A stretch of 44,617 bases of DNA, taken from Paenibacillus sp. (GTDB lineage Bacteria > Bacillota > Bacilli > Paenibacillales > YIM-B00363). The notes under the pieces were generated by a model. It was not told where the DNA came from and did no database searches. It worked only from the letters and a program-made list of their open reading frames with translations. The stretch covers positions 1-44,617 of the forward strand of contig JAPSKX010000017.1 in NCBI GenBank assembly GCA_031181325.1, given 5' to 3'. A program made the position numbers and the translations under genes. Below, one piece after another: positions 7,689-16,546 of the stretch (position 1 is its first letter; each line of letters opens with the position of its first letter).

Positions 7689-9338
7689 ATGCGGGACGAC
7701 GCGCGCGTACGCGAAGCGGAGCTGCTTCGCGAGATCGCCGAGACGATCAACGGCACGTACGATATGCATCAGCTGCTGGACGCCGTGCTCGATAAGGTGC
7801 TCGAGCTGACGGGGCTGAAGGCGGGGTGGGTGTTCCTGATCGAGCCGCGGAAGACGGGCGAGCTGCGCTGCGCGGGCGACGCCGGCCTGCCGCCGGCGCT
7901 TGCGAGGGACGGCAAGCGGCCGATGCGGGAAGGGACGTGTTGGTGCGTCGATCGGTACCGCGACGGGCGGCTGCAGCGAGCGGCGAACATCTTGAACTGC
8001 AAGCGCATCGAGGACGCGACCGCGCTGAGGCGCGGCGATACGGGCGGACTGACGCATCACGCGACGATTCCGCTGCGGTCCGGCGACGACTTGTTCGGCA
8101 TTCTGAACGTCGGCGCGCCGGGCAAGACGTCGTTCAGCGAGGAGGAGCTGAGCCTCTTGCAGTCCGTCGCGCTGCAGATCGGCACCGCCGCGCATCGCAT
8201 CCGGCTGTACGGCATGGAGCGCAAGCGCGCGGCGATGTTCGAGCGGCTCGGGACGGCCGCGAGCGCGCTGCGCGCGATCGACCGGCCGGAGCCGGAGCGC
8301 ATCGCGACGAGAATCGTCCGCATCGCGGGCGAGACGTTCGGCTGGTCGAACGTCTCGCTCTGGATGCGCGAGTCGCAGGGGCTGTACTTGCACGCCTCGT
8401 TCGAGGGCGGGGAGGCGCGGGCGGCGTCGTGCGGCTCGCCGGTGCGCTCTTGCGCCTTGCTGGACGACGTGCTGGAGTCGCTCCAGACGAAGCGGCTTCC
8501 GGCGCCGGTCGATCCGGGGCTGCTGCCATCCGGCGCGCCGGTACGGACCGGCGCGGCTGCGCCCCTCTTGCTGGAGGGCCGGCCGATCGGCGCGCTCGTC
8601 GCCGGCACGTCCTCGGACGCGCCGTTCGACGACGTCGACGCCGAGGTGCTCGCCGCGCTGTCGGCGCACGCGGCGCTGACGTACGAGAACGCCCGGCTGC
8701 AGGAGCAAGGCAAGGCGCTCGCCCGGTGGGAAGAGCGCAACCGGATCGCTCGCGACCTGCATGATTCCGTGTCGCAGATGCTCTTCTCGCTGCAGCTGCA
8801 CGCGAAGGGGCTCGAAGACGCGCTCGCGGTGTCGGAAGGCGGCGCGAAGCGAGCAGCGGCGGAGATCGGACGTCTGTCGCGCGAGGCGCTCGCCGAGATG
8901 CGCGGCATGATTCGCCAGCTGCGGCCGGCGGGTCTCGAGGAAGGGCTGCTGACGGGGTTGACGCGCTACGGCGCTTCGATCGGCGTCGCGGTCGACTGCG
9001 ACGCCGGCGCGCTGCGCCGGCTGCCCGAGCGCGTCGAGATCGCGTTATGGCGGATCGGGCAGGAGGCGCTCAACAATGTAAGCAAGCACGCCGGGGTCGA
9101 TCGGGCGACGATCGCGCTGGCGTTCGAGCCGGGCGCCGTCGTCATGACGGTGTCCGACGACGGAGCGGGCTTCGCGGACGACGATGCGAGCGGCGCCGGC
9201 TTCGGCATGACGACGATGAGGGAACGGGCCGAGTCGGCGGGCGGCACGGCAAGCATCGTCGGCAGGCCCGGCATCGGCACCGACGTGCGGGTCCGGCTGC
9301 CGCTGCCGGCGGCGGAACGAGGGGGGGCGGCGACATGA
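7689..9338 (+). CDS. GAF-domain sensor histidine kinase (NarL-type partner class)
   Basis: A 549-residue kinase without clear membrane segments, so probably cytoplasmic. Two GAF-like sensor regions come first (about 20-180 and 195-335). The dimerisation and phosphoacceptor motif is NRIARDLHDSVSQMLFS with His near residue 358 (HisKA_3), followed by an HATPase domain with NNVSKHAG and DDGAGF. The first GAF region has a cysteine cluster, GTCWCVDRYRDGRL with C further on in NILNCKRIE, which could bind a cofactor or sense redox state. GGGGGG at 7677 precedes ATG. The regulator gene overlaps by four bases, and a flavin reductase follows. Confidence 0.93.
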   Translation: MRDDARVREAELLREIAETINGTYDMHQLLDAVLDKVLELTGLKAGWVFLIEPRKTGELRCAGDAGLPPALARDGKRPMREGTCWCVDRYRDGRLQRAANILNCKRIEDATALRRGDTGGLTHHATIPLRSGDDLFGILNVGAPGKTSFSEEELSLLQSVALQIGTAAHRIRLYGMERKRAAMFERLGTAASALRAIDRPEPERIATRIVRIAGETFGWSNVSLWMRESQGLYLHASFEGGEARAASCGSPVRSCALLDDVLESLQTKRLPAPVDPGLLPSGAPVRTGAAAPLLLEGRPIGALVAGTSSDAPFDDVDAEVLAALSAHAALTYENARLQEQGKALARWEERNRIARDLHDSVSQMLFSLQLHAKGLEDALAVSEGGAKRAAAEIGRLSREALAEMRGMIRQLRPAGLEEGLLTGLTRYGASIGVAVDCDAGALRRLPERVEIALWRIGQEALNNVSKHAGVDRATIALAFEPGAVVMTVSDDGAGFADDDASGAGFGMTTMRERAESAGGTASIVGRPGIGTDVRVRLPLPAAERGGAAT

Positions 9339-10042
9339 ACGGAACGAACGAGACGGGAGCAGGCCTCGCGGCTGCCCGGATTCGCGTATTGCTTGCGGAC
9401 GATCATGCGATCGTCCGGCAAGGGCTCGTATTTTACTTAGGGATGCAGCCGGATCTCGACATCGTCGGGGAAGCGGCGAACGGCGCCGAAGCGGTACGTC
9501 TCGCCGCCGAGCTGAAGCCGGACGTCATCCTCATGGATCTGTTCATGCCGGTGAAGGATGGCATCGAAGCGACCCGGGACATCCGCGCTTCCGACGCGGT
9601 CGCGAAGATCGTCGTGTTGACGTCGTTTTCGGAGCAGGACCATGTCTTGTCCGCGATCAAGGCGGGCGCGAACGGATACTTGCTGAAGGACGCGGACCCG
9701 GCCTCAATCGCGGGCGCGATCCGCGGCGCACATGCGGGGCTGCCGCAGCTGCATCCCGCGGCCGCGGCGCAGCTCATGTCGCATGTCGCGGCGGAGCCGG
9801 CGCCTCCCGTCCCCGCCGGCTTGCCGTCCGCATCGGCTTCTCCGGATGCGCTCACGCCGCGGGAGAAGGAGATTCTCGCTTACCTCGCGCGCGGCTGCAG
9901 CAACAAGGAGATCGCGGCGGAATGCGGCATCGCGGAGAAGACGGTAAAGACGCATGTCAGCAGTTTGCTGAGCAAGCTCGGCGTCGCCGACCGGACGCAA
10001 GCGGCGCTGTACGCCGTCAAGCATGGCCTAGTCGAGTCCTAA
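9335..10042 (+). CDS. NarL/FixJ-family response regulator
   Basis: A 235-residue DNA-binding regulator and partner of the preceding kinase. The receiver domain has the acidic pair in LLADDHAIVRQG and the phosphoacceptor Asp68 in VILMDLFMP, with VVLTSF and GYLLKDA completing the pocket. A Pro/Ala-rich linker (about 140-165) leads to a LuxR-type helix-turn-helix with LTPREKEILAYLARGCSNKE and AEKTVKTHVSSLLSKL. The extra 14 residues before the receiver are not typical but the overlap ATG fits. Targets are unknown; the nearby flavin reductase and the 777-residue membrane protein are candidates. Confidence 0.95.
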   Translation: MNGTNETGAGLAAARIRVLLADDHAIVRQGLVFYLGMQPDLDIVGEAANGAEAVRLAAELKPDVILMDLFMPVKDGIEATRDIRASDAVAKIVVLTSFSEQDHVLSAIKAGANGYLLKDADPASIAGAIRGAHAGLPQLHPAAAAQLMSHVAAEPAPPVPAGLPSASASPDALTPREKEILAYLARGCSNKEIAAECGIAEKTVKTHVSSLLSKLGVADRTQAALYAVKHGLVES

Positions 10043-10154
10043 GACGATGGAAGGAGGGACGGCTACGCCTTCCAGCCGATGACGCCCGCGCCGAACATTC
10101 GTATAGTGAAGAGAAGGAAAGATAATCCATTACGCGACGAAGGAATGAGCGAAG

Positions 10155-10706
10155 ATGACGAACATGAACATCGTATTGCTGGCGGGCAGCAACCGGAAGG
10201 ACGCTTCGAGCACGAAGCTGCTCCGATATATGAGAGATCGGCTGAAGGCGCGCGGCGTCGAGGCGACGCTGATCGATGTGTACGAATCGCCGCTGCCGGT
10301 GTATTCTCCGGACGACGAGGAGCAACACCCGAACGCAAGGCGGCTCGTCGCCGCGGTACGGGAAGCGGACGGCCTCGTGCTCGGGACGCCCGAATACCAC
10401 GGCTCGATCTCGGGAGCGCTCAAGAACGCGCTCGATTATCTCGGGGCGAGCGAGGTCGGCGGCAAGCCCGTGCTGTCGGTCAGCTCGTCGGGCGGCCCCG
10501 TCGGCGTCAGCTCGCTGACGCACTTGCAGGGCATCGTCCGGGGCCTCCACGGGATCAACAGCCCGGAATGGGTGTCGATCGGCGGCCGCCAATGGTTCGG
10601 CGCCGACGGCGCGCCGGCCGACGACGGCATGCGCGCCAGGGTCGAGCGCGCGCTCGATCAGCTCGTCGCCATGACGGCGGCGCTGCGCGGCGCGGTCGCG
10701 AAATAA
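10155..10706 (+). CDS. NADPH-dependent FMN reductase (azoreductase-like flavodoxin fold)
   Basis: A 183-residue cytoplasmic flavoprotein. LLAGSNRKDASSTKLLRYM is the phosphate-binding loop and GTPEYHGSISGALKNALDYL is the family signature that holds FMN. The family transfers electrons from NAD(P)H through FMN to quinones, azo dyes, chromate or similar acceptors. The length is normal. A terminator follows at once, and the gene lies about 110 bases after the two-component pair, so it could be a target of that system. Whether it shares a transcript with the regulator is uncertain. Confidence 0.92.
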   Translation: MTNMNIVLLAGSNRKDASSTKLLRYMRDRLKARGVEATLIDVYESPLPVYSPDDEEQHPNARRLVAAVREADGLVLGTPEYHGSISGALKNALDYLGASEVGGKPVLSVSSSGGPVGVSSLTHLQGIVRGLHGINSPEWVSIGGRQWFGADGAPADDGMRARVERALDQLVAMTAALRGAVAK

Positions 10707-10720
10707 AGCGGGAAGGGAAT

Positions 10721-10751
10721 CGTCCGGACGCGGTCCGGGCGTTTTTTTTTT
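10721..10751 (+). terminator. Rho-independent terminator after the flavin reductase
   Basis: A nine-base stem CGTCCGGAC/GTCCGGGCG with a GCG loop is followed by ten consecutive T (10742-10751). Confidence 0.95.
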
Positions 10752-10777
10752 GGAGCGCTCGAATATTCCTCACCTTT

Positions 10778-10828
10778 TCTAGTAAAAAAGTAGGATGATT
10801 CTGGTAGAAAAGCAGGATATGGTATAGA
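10778..10828 (+). promoter_or_regulatory. promoter region with 22-bp direct repeat
   Basis: TCTAGTAAAAAAGTAGGAT (from 10778) is repeated 22 bases later as TCTGGTAGAAAAGCAGGAT (from 10800), directly before TATAGA at 10823. No good -35 is present, so the repeat looks like an activator site for the gene at 10873. Confidence 0.5.
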
Positions 10829-10872
10829 ATTGATGTCTTGGAAAGATTAATTGTATTAAGGGAGAAGGTTTC

Positions 10873-13206
10873 ATGTCGACAAGGAAACTCGGTAAGAAGA
10901 CGATCGCGGCGATCGCGGCGAGCGTCGCGCTGTTCGTATTGGCGGGCGGGGCGTACGTCGGATATGCGATGTTCGATTGGTTTAAAGACCCGAAGACGAT
11001 TTATTTGCAAGCGGAGCTCGAAACCTTGAAGCAAGCGGTTGACGCGGATGCCGCCGAACGATTCAAGGACCTGATGCAGGCGGGCGAGGACGGTTCCGGC
11101 CGTTCGGCCGTCGAGATTTCGGAGCTGGCGCTGGAGGTCGACGGGCTGGACGAGGAGCAGAAGAAGGTGTTGAGCTTCGTCGAAGGCGCCAAGCTGCGGG
11201 TCGAGACGCATTACGATGCGGACTCGGAGCAGGCGCTTGCCCAAGTCCGCCTCGCCCAGCAAGAGAAGGATCTGCTGACGTTGGACATGTTCATGGACGA
11301 GAATCGGCTCGGCTTCTTGCTGCCGGATTTCCACGACAAATACTGGATTCTCGATCTGGAACAGTCCGAGGAGTCGGCGGTCGGGCGCGAATACTTGGAC
11401 GGCTTGCCGAAAAAAAACATAACGTACGACGACATCCTGAATGCCGTCCGCATGGAGGAATCGGAGTACAAGCCGATCGTTACGGCGTACGGGAAGCTCG
11501 TCTACGAACAGTTGAAGTCGGAGCAGTTCGTTATGAACAAGGACAGCGTCTTCCAAGAGGGCGGGGACGAGGTCGGTACGCGCCAAATTACGATTACGTT
11601 CACGGACGAGCAGTACAAGGGCTTCCTAACGGCCGTCGCGAACAAATTGGGGGAAGACGAGCCGCTGCAAGATCTGCTCTACAGCCGCTATGACCGATTG
11701 AGCGCGCTGCTGCTGGACGCCGGCTACGAGATCGAGAAGGTCGACGAGAAAGCGTTCAAGCGCGAGTGGAAGGACGCGATCGACGAGTTCGAGGATACGA
11801 TTCGGGACGTCCAGTTGGACGAGGACGCTCGGCTGGTCGTCGAAATCGACAGCAAGGGAATCATCCTCTCCCGGACATGGACGGCGGAGTGGACGGACGG
11901 AGACGACGCCCGGCATCGCGCCGAGGTAGTGACGCGGAGCTGGGACGGTCAAATTCCGGGCGCCGGCTTCTCCTTCGCGATCCGAGCCGAAGCCGACGGC
12001 GAGGAGGCGGAGCTGGCCTTCGCGAATCGGAGCGAGGTCGAAGAAGGGCGGCGACTCGGGGAAGTCACGGTAACGATGGACACGGATTTCGACGGGGAAG
12101 AAGAGTCCGTGCGCTTGTCCGCCGACTATACCATCGACGAAGGCGATCGAGGCGAATATCGATTCGAGCTCGCCGTCGACGCGGCGGGAACGAAGGAAGT
12201 GCTGGGCGGCACAGTCGCTTATAAGCAAGGCGAATCGACGGAAGGCAGCGCAACCGAATACGATATTTCGTTGGACTTGGACGAGCTGTCCGACAACGGC
12301 GGCATGCGCGGCCTCTCGTTCAAGCTGCGGAACGAAACGTCCCCGAACGCCTCGTTCGACCTGCCGGTCGTCGACGCGGGCAATTCGATCGATCTGGCGA
12401 ACATGACGGACGCGGACTCGGCGAAATTCATGAGCGAGCTGACCGAATCGTTCGGGCGATACGTGCAGGCGAACGGCGAGACGTTCGAATCGTTGATGCC
12501 GTACGAATATGCCCTGCTGGCGGAGTTTATGGATACCGAACCGAATATGACGCGTCCCGAAGCGGCGAAGGGGGAAAGCGTCGATCTCGGGTCCGGGATC
12601 CGGCTGACGCGGTATACGATCGAGACGGTCGACCCGGAGGAACTCATCGCGTATCCGGCGATCAGCGGCTTGAGCAATCCGGGGATCGAGAAGGAGCTGA
12701 ACGAGACGTTCAAGGAGTTGTCCATTCCGCATATTAGCGAGTCCTATCTTGCGGAGTTGGAGACCTATGGGGAATCCTATATGTTCAGCTCCGATTACGA
12801 AGTGAAATTCCATCGCGACAACATCTTGAACGTGGTGTTTTACAATTATATGTATACCGGGGGAGCGCACGGGATGCCGGATATGATCTCCCTCATCGCG
12901 AACTTGGACACGGGAGCGACGTACCAGCTGTCGGACTTGTTCACGAAGGACGGGACGTATTACGATGTCGTCAACGCCATGATTCTCGAGCAAGACGCGG
13001 AGGAGATCCTTACTTCCTACGGTTGGTTCGAGAGCGTCGCGGACAATGACGGGATGTACCTCCAGGACGACTCGATCGTGGTGTACTTCAAGCCATATCA
13101 ATACTCGTCGTATGCCGACGGGTTCCTAGAATATGCCTTGCCCTATAGCGCGCTCGACGGCGTCATTCGCAAAGACGGCGACCTCTGGAAGGCGATTCAA
13201 CCATAA
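10873..13206 (+). CDS. membrane-anchored extracytoplasmic protein with C-terminal RsiV-like (DUF4163/DUF3298) region
   Basis: A 777-residue protein with one N-terminal membrane anchor (AAIAASVALFVLAGGAYVG, about residues 13-32) and a large outer part. Residues 40-540 are acidic, with many Asp/Glu, and resemble a Paenibacillaceae family of lipoprotein-like proteins (possibly DUF6583). From about 560 the sequence switches to a DUF4163/DUF3298-type region: IRLTRYTIETVDPEELIAYP, then NYMYTGGAHGMPD, then LDTGATYQLSDLF, and VVYFKPYQYSSYADG. That region is found in RsiV-type anti-sigma factors and peptidoglycan deacetylase partners. No sigma factor lies next to it, so a sensor or cell-wall-binding role is inferred. 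ATG follows GGGAGAAGG. Confidence 0.75.
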   Translation: MSTRKLGKKTIAAIAASVALFVLAGGAYVGYAMFDWFKDPKTIYLQAELETLKQAVDADAAERFKDLMQAGEDGSGRSAVEISELALEVDGLDEEQKKVLSFVEGAKLRVETHYDADSEQALAQVRLAQQEKDLLTLDMFMDENRLGFLLPDFHDKYWILDLEQSEESAVGREYLDGLPKKNITYDDILNAVRMEESEYKPIVTAYGKLVYEQLKSEQFVMNKDSVFQEGGDEVGTRQITITFTDEQYKGFLTAVANKLGEDEPLQDLLYSRYDRLSALLLDAGYEIEKVDEKAFKREWKDAIDEFEDTIRDVQLDEDARLVVEIDSKGIILSRTWTAEWTDGDDARHRAEVVTRSWDGQIPGAGFSFAIRAEADGEEAELAFANRSEVEEGRRLGEVTVTMDTDFDGEEESVRLSADYTIDEGDRGEYRFELAVDAAGTKEVLGGTVAYKQGESTEGSATEYDISLDLDELSDNGGMRGLSFKLRNETSPNASFDLPVVDAGNSIDLANMTDADSAKFMSELTESFGRYVQANGETFESLMPYEYALLAEFMDTEPNMTRPEAAKGESVDLGSGIRLTRYTIETVDPEELIAYPAISGLSNPGIEKELNETFKELSIPHISESYLAELETYGESYMFSSDYEVKFHRDNILNVVFYNYMYTGGAHGMPDMISLIANLDTGATYQLSDLFTKDGTYYDVVNAMILEQDAEEILTSYGWFESVADNDGMYLQDDSIVVYFKPYQYSSYADGFLEYALPYSALDGVIRKDGDLWKAIQP

Positions 13207-13222
13207 CGAATAGAACGATAAC

Positions 13223-13271
13223 GAAAAAGGACAGCCGCCATCGATGCGAAAGGGCGAAGCTGTCCTTTTTC
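13223..13271. terminator. bidirectional terminator between convergent genes
   Basis: GAAAAAGGACAGC at 13223-13235 and its exact complement GCTGTCCTTTTTC at 13259-13271 flank a loop of 23 bases. The A and T runs on both sides let it stop the 777-residue gene and the convergent TspO-related gene. Confidence 0.9.
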
Positions 13272-13299
13272 CTACTCCCGCGCCGGACGCGGCGGCGAA

Positions 13300-14067
13300 T
13301 TACCGCCGTCGCCGGGAGACCGGCAAAATACGCAGCGCGACGAGCGAGAGCGCCGCCGCCAGCAGCCACGCGATCCAGGCGATCGGCGGCGCGGCCTCGA
13401 GCTGCTTAACGCCGATCGCGACGAACGCCCAGACGACCGTCAAGACGAAGGCGGTATCGCGAAAATAGCGGAATACGGCGCAAGCGGTCCCGCTTGCGAG
13501 AATCAACAGCAGTACCGTCCAATACGCCTCCATGCCCCAGGCGTTCCCGCCGGACGCCTTGAGTCCGACGAGCGCGTTGACGCCGGAGGCGACCATGATC
13601 CATGCCGCATAGAGGCTGAAGGGAAGCTGCACGAACAGCTTGGCCGCGAGCCCCGCGTCGTCGCGAGGCGAGCCCTCGACGCGCCGCGTCGCGAGGTAGA
13701 TCGCGGCGAGCGATACGAGCAATGCGAAGAGGAGGAAGACGGACGATCGGATATACAAGTAGTGCCAGCATAGCACCCAGGCGATATGTAATACGCAGCT
13801 GACGACGAACCACGGCCCGATGCGCCGGAAGACGGACAGCTCCCGCCAGCCCGGCCGCCATTGAAGGAGGACGAAGCAGGCTAACAGCGCATAAATCAAG
13901 CCCCAAACGGTAAACGCATACGAAGCCGGCGTCGCCAATACGGGATACAGCGCCGACACCTCTCCGGTCGTGCGGCCCCCGATCGGCACGGCGTTCGCCA
14001 GCCCATTCACGAGCAGCACCGCCAACAACGCCGCCGTATTCCACATTCTCCACTTGTTCGTACGCAC
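13300..14067 (-). CDS. tryptophan-rich membrane protein related to TspO/MBR
   Basis: A protein of 255 residues with about eight hydrophobic segments. TPASYAFTVWGLIYALLACF, then SVLHIAWVLCWHYLYIRSSV-like segments and LPFSLYAAWIMVASGVNALV resemble the long TspO-related group of Firmicutes and actinobacteria; classical TspO has five segments and about 160 residues. TspO proteins bind tetrapyrroles, but the role of the long group is not settled. GTG 14067 is chosen because GAGGAGGC ends seven bases before it; ATG 14088 has a GGGGAGG touching it with no spacing. It shares a terminator with the convergent gene and diverges from the Gfo/Idh gene. Confidence 0.75.
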   Translation of the reverse strand: MRTNKWRMWNTAALLAVLLVNGLANAVPIGGRTTGEVSALYPVLATPASYAFTVWGLIYALLACFVLLQWRPGWRELSVFRRIGPWFVVSCVLHIAWVLCWHYLYIRSSVFLLFALLVSLAAIYLATRRVEGSPRDDAGLAAKLFVQLPFSLYAAWIMVASGVNALVGLKASGGNAWGMEAYWTVLLLILASGTACAVFRYFRDTAFVLTVVWAFVAIGVKQLEAAPPIAWIAWLLAAALSLVALRILPVSRRRR

Positions 14068-14248
14068 CGCGACCGCCTCCTCGTTCATCCTCCCCACCAG
14101 TATATGCGCGCGCCTATGATAGTTGTCAGCCAGATTGTACAAGTCGCGTCCAACGCGTGCATGGCGCGGGGGGCGGCGTTTTTGGTACAGTAGTAGGGAT
14201 GGGGCATTCCTACAACGTTAACGGAAAACGGAGCGTGGATAATTCCTT

Positions 14249-15265
14249 ATGACAACGCAACTTCGAGGAGCCGTCATCGGTTACGGCGGCGCGTTCAACA
14301 TGGGCAAGCAGCATGCGGAGCAAATGATCGCGAACGGGATCGCGTTCGCGGCGGCGTGCGATCTGGACGCGGGGCGGGCCGCGCAGGCGAAGGCGGACTT
14401 CCCGGACATCGATGCGTACACGAATCCCGACGAGCTGCTCGCTCGCGGCGATATCGACCTGATCACGGTCATTACGCCTCATAATACGCATGCGGAGCTC
14501 GGGCTTCGCATTCTGGAATCCGGGAAGCATTGCATCCTGGAGAAGCCGATGTGCATTCGGGCCGAGGACGGCTACAAGATGACGATGCTCGCGCGCGAGA
14601 AGGGCAAGATGCTGTCGGTGTACCATAATCGCCGCTGGGACGGCTGGTATCTTACGCTGAAGGACCTCATCGCGAAGGGCATCATCGGCGACGTGTTCCA
14701 CATCGAGATGGCGTTCGGCGGGTACGGCAAGCCGAACGACTGGTGGCGCTCCGTGAAGTCGATCTCCGGCGGAGCGCTCTACGACTGGGGCGCGCACTTG
14801 ATCGACTACGCGCTCGGCGTCGTGCCGGGCGGCATCCGCTCGGTGCGCGGCGTCGTGCAGAATCTCGTGTGGCACGAATATACGAACGAGGACCATGTCG
14901 ACAGCACCATTTACATGGAGAGCGGCGCGACCGTCAACGTCCAAATTTCCAGCATCGCGCATGCGGGCAAGCCGCATGTCCGGCTGCTCGGGACGAAGGG
15001 CGGCATTGTGGATGCGAACATTTTCGACGGGGAAATTACGCTGTACACCGATCTCTCCGGCGTGAAGGTCGAGACGAAGGTCCCGACGCAGAAGAGCGCT
15101 GGGGAGAAATACTATGCGAACGTCGCGGATCACTTATACCGCGGCGCGCCGCTCGTCGTGACGCCGGAGCAGTCGCTGCGCAACATCGCCGTCATCGAGA
15201 CGACGGAGAAGTCGGCGGCCGAGGGCAAGGAGCTCCCGGTGCCGTACGAAGAACTGCATAAGTAA
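14249..15265 (+). CDS. Gfo/Idh/MocA-family oxidoreductase
   Basis: A 338-residue NAD(P)-dependent sugar or inositol dehydrogenase-like enzyme. The nucleotide site is GAVIGYGGAFNMGKQHAEQM, slightly unusual in having GYGGAFNMG where GxGxxG is usual. It continues with VITPHNTHAELGLR and the hallmark GKHCILEKPM (about residues 90-100). The C-terminal half with GGALYDWGAHLIDYALG fits the substrate domain, whose histidine takes part in catalysis. It is monocistronic, with a hairpin right behind. The ribosome site is poor (GGAG 15 bases upstream), so expression may be modest. Substrate unknown. Confidence 0.9.
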   Translation: MTTQLRGAVIGYGGAFNMGKQHAEQMIANGIAFAAACDLDAGRAAQAKADFPDIDAYTNPDELLARGDIDLITVITPHNTHAELGLRILESGKHCILEKPMCIRAEDGYKMTMLAREKGKMLSVYHNRRWDGWYLTLKDLIAKGIIGDVFHIEMAFGGYGKPNDWWRSVKSISGGALYDWGAHLIDYALGVVPGGIRSVRGVVQNLVWHEYTNEDHVDSTIYMESGATVNVQISSIAHAGKPHVRLLGTKGGIVDANIFDGEITLYTDLSGVKVETKVPTQKSAGEKYYANVADHLYRGAPLVVTPEQSLRNIAVIETTEKSAAEGKELPVPYEELHK

Positions 15266-15274
15266 GTCGAGGGA

Positions 15275-15298
15275 AGGGGCCGGCGAACGTCGGCCTCT
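15275..15298 (+). terminator. hairpin after Gfo/Idh gene
   Basis: AGGGGCCG pairs with CGGCCTCT across a GCGAACGT loop, then a T/C-rich tail. A weak terminator. Confidence 0.6.
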
Positions 15299-15378
15299 TC
15301 GCTTGTTCGGGGATCGCGGACCCGGGCGGGAATAAGGTATACTGTGGGTACAATCGTGGAACGAAGGGGGAGACGCCG

Positions 15379-16056
15379 ATGGAACGACCGGATCCATTGA
15401 AGAAGGCGGTGCTGCTCGGCGCGACGGGACTCGTCGGCGCGCGGCTGCTGGACAAGCTGCTCGCGTCGCCGGCGTACGCCGAGGTGACGGCGATCGTGCG
15501 GCGGCCGCTGCCGGAGCGTCCGAAGCTGCGGCAGGTCGTGCTCGCCGACTTCGCGGCGATGTCCGGCGCGGCGTTCGAGGGCGCCGAGGACATATTTTGC
15601 GCGCTCGGGACGACGATCCGGCAGGCAGGCTCGCAAGCGCGGTTCCGCGAGGTCGACTTCGACTACCCCGTCGCGGCGGCGGGGTTCGCGAAGGCGGCCG
15701 GCGCGCGGCGGTACGTGCTCGTCTCGTCGATGGGGGCGGATGCGGCATCGAAGATTTTCTACAGCCGCGTGAAGGGCGAGACGGAGGAAGCGATTCGCGC
15801 GCTGCAGCTGCCGATGACGTCGATCGTCCGGCCGTCGCTGCTGCTCGGGGATCGGCAAGAGTTTCGCTTCGGCGAGCGGGCCGGCACGCTGCTGGCGCGT
15901 CCGCTCGGCTTCCTGTTCAAGGGGACGCTGCTGAAATACCGCCCGATCGAGGCGCGGGACGTCGCGGCCGTCATGGTGCGCGTCGCGCAGATGTTCTCGC
16001 CGGGGACGCATGTGTACGAGAACGACCAGCTGCATCGAATGGCGCCGAATTCGTAA
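15379..16056 (+). CDS. NAD(P)-binding Rossmann protein (atypical SDR, HTATIP2-like)
   Basis: A 225-residue soluble protein with the nucleotide loop VLLGATGLVGARLLDKLL at the N-terminus, DIFCALGTTIRQAGS, YVLVSSMGADA and a YSRVK motif that matches the Tyr-x3-Lys pair of the short-chain dehydrogenase superfamily (about residue 128). This set matches the atypical HTATIP2/YbjT-like group, whose members often act as NADPH sensors rather than true dehydrogenases. Spacing from upstream suggests its own promoter; TATACT near 15338 is a possible -10. Confidence 0.88.
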   Translation: MERPDPLKKAVLLGATGLVGARLLDKLLASPAYAEVTAIVRRPLPERPKLRQVVLADFAAMSGAAFEGAEDIFCALGTTIRQAGSQARFREVDFDYPVAAAGFAKAAGARRYVLVSSMGADAASKIFYSRVKGETEEAIRALQLPMTSIVRPSLLLGDRQEFRFGERAGTLLARPLGFLFKGTLLKYRPIEARDVAAVMVRVAQMFSPGTHVYENDQLHRMAPNS

Positions 16057-16125
16057 GCGGTGGGCGGGACCTGCCCCGCGGCGCGATCGATCGGCGGGGT
16101 TCATTTTCGGAAAGGAAGGGGGGAA

Positions 16126-16353
16126 ATGACGGTGGCACGAACGTATAAGGCGGAAGGGCGGCGAATCGCGAAGTTCGTGCGGGGGCTGTTCGTCGTCGTC
16201 GCGATGCTGCTGTACGGCTACGCGTTCCCGCACCTCGAGCGCGGCTGGTTGGTCGCGATTCTCGCGGTCGGCTGGATCGCGGCGGAAGCCGCGGCTTGGT
16301 GGTGGGTGCAGCGGCGCCGGGCGTCCGCGTCGTCGCGCGGTCGGGCGATGTAG
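16126..16353 (+). CDS. small two-helix membrane protein (75 aa)
   Basis: MTVARTYKAEGRRIAKFVRG is followed by two hydrophobic stretches (about 20-36 and 41-62) with WAAEAAAWWWVQ-like aromatic content and a basic tail RRRASASSRGRAM. AGGAAGGGGGG lies just upstream of ATG 16126, so the longer frame from 16060 is not used. No family recognised. It could share a transcript with the SDR gene. Confidence 0.65.
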   Translation: MTVARTYKAEGRRIAKFVRGLFVVVAMLLYGYAFPHLERGWLVAILAVGWIAAEAAAWWWVQRRRASASSRGRAM

Positions 16354-16390
16354 GATTCGGAGGCGAGGTCGGAGTACCCAAAATTACATT

Positions 16391-16410
16391 GGTCCGCCAT
16401 TAGGCGGTCC
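16391..16410. repeat. inverted repeat
   Basis: CCGCC and GGCGG flank ATTA, extended by GG/CC across a mismatch. It lies after the small membrane protein gene and has no T run. Confidence 0.4.
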
Positions 16411-16425
16411 CGACGTCGAATACAT

Positions 16426-16480
16426 AGCTGCACCCCAATGTTAGACATCGACTAACAATGTGGCGGTGCAGTTATTTTAT
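16426..16480 (+). terminator. long hairpin with T-rich tail; possible relic of an IS3-family end
   Basis: AGCTGCACC near 16426 pairs with GGTGCAGTT ending at 16472, with an inner TGTTAG/CTAACA pairing around ACATCGA, then TTATTTTATT. As a structure it is a good terminator. The string GCACCCCAATGTTAGAC also recalls terminal repeats of IS3-family (IS150 group) elements from memory. No transposase frame is nearby, so at most it is a relic. The remaining bases up to the kinase gene hold the promoter described next. Confidence 0.6.
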
Positions 16481-16546
16481 TAAAAAGTGCATTTCATCGT
16501 CGGGATGATATGTACCTTGGTTGACGACACTTCACGGAAGTTATTT

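Noticed and set aside
16426-16480. An intact insertion sequence
   Set aside because: Only a terminal-repeat-like hairpin is seen. There is no transposase frame, no second end and no target duplication.
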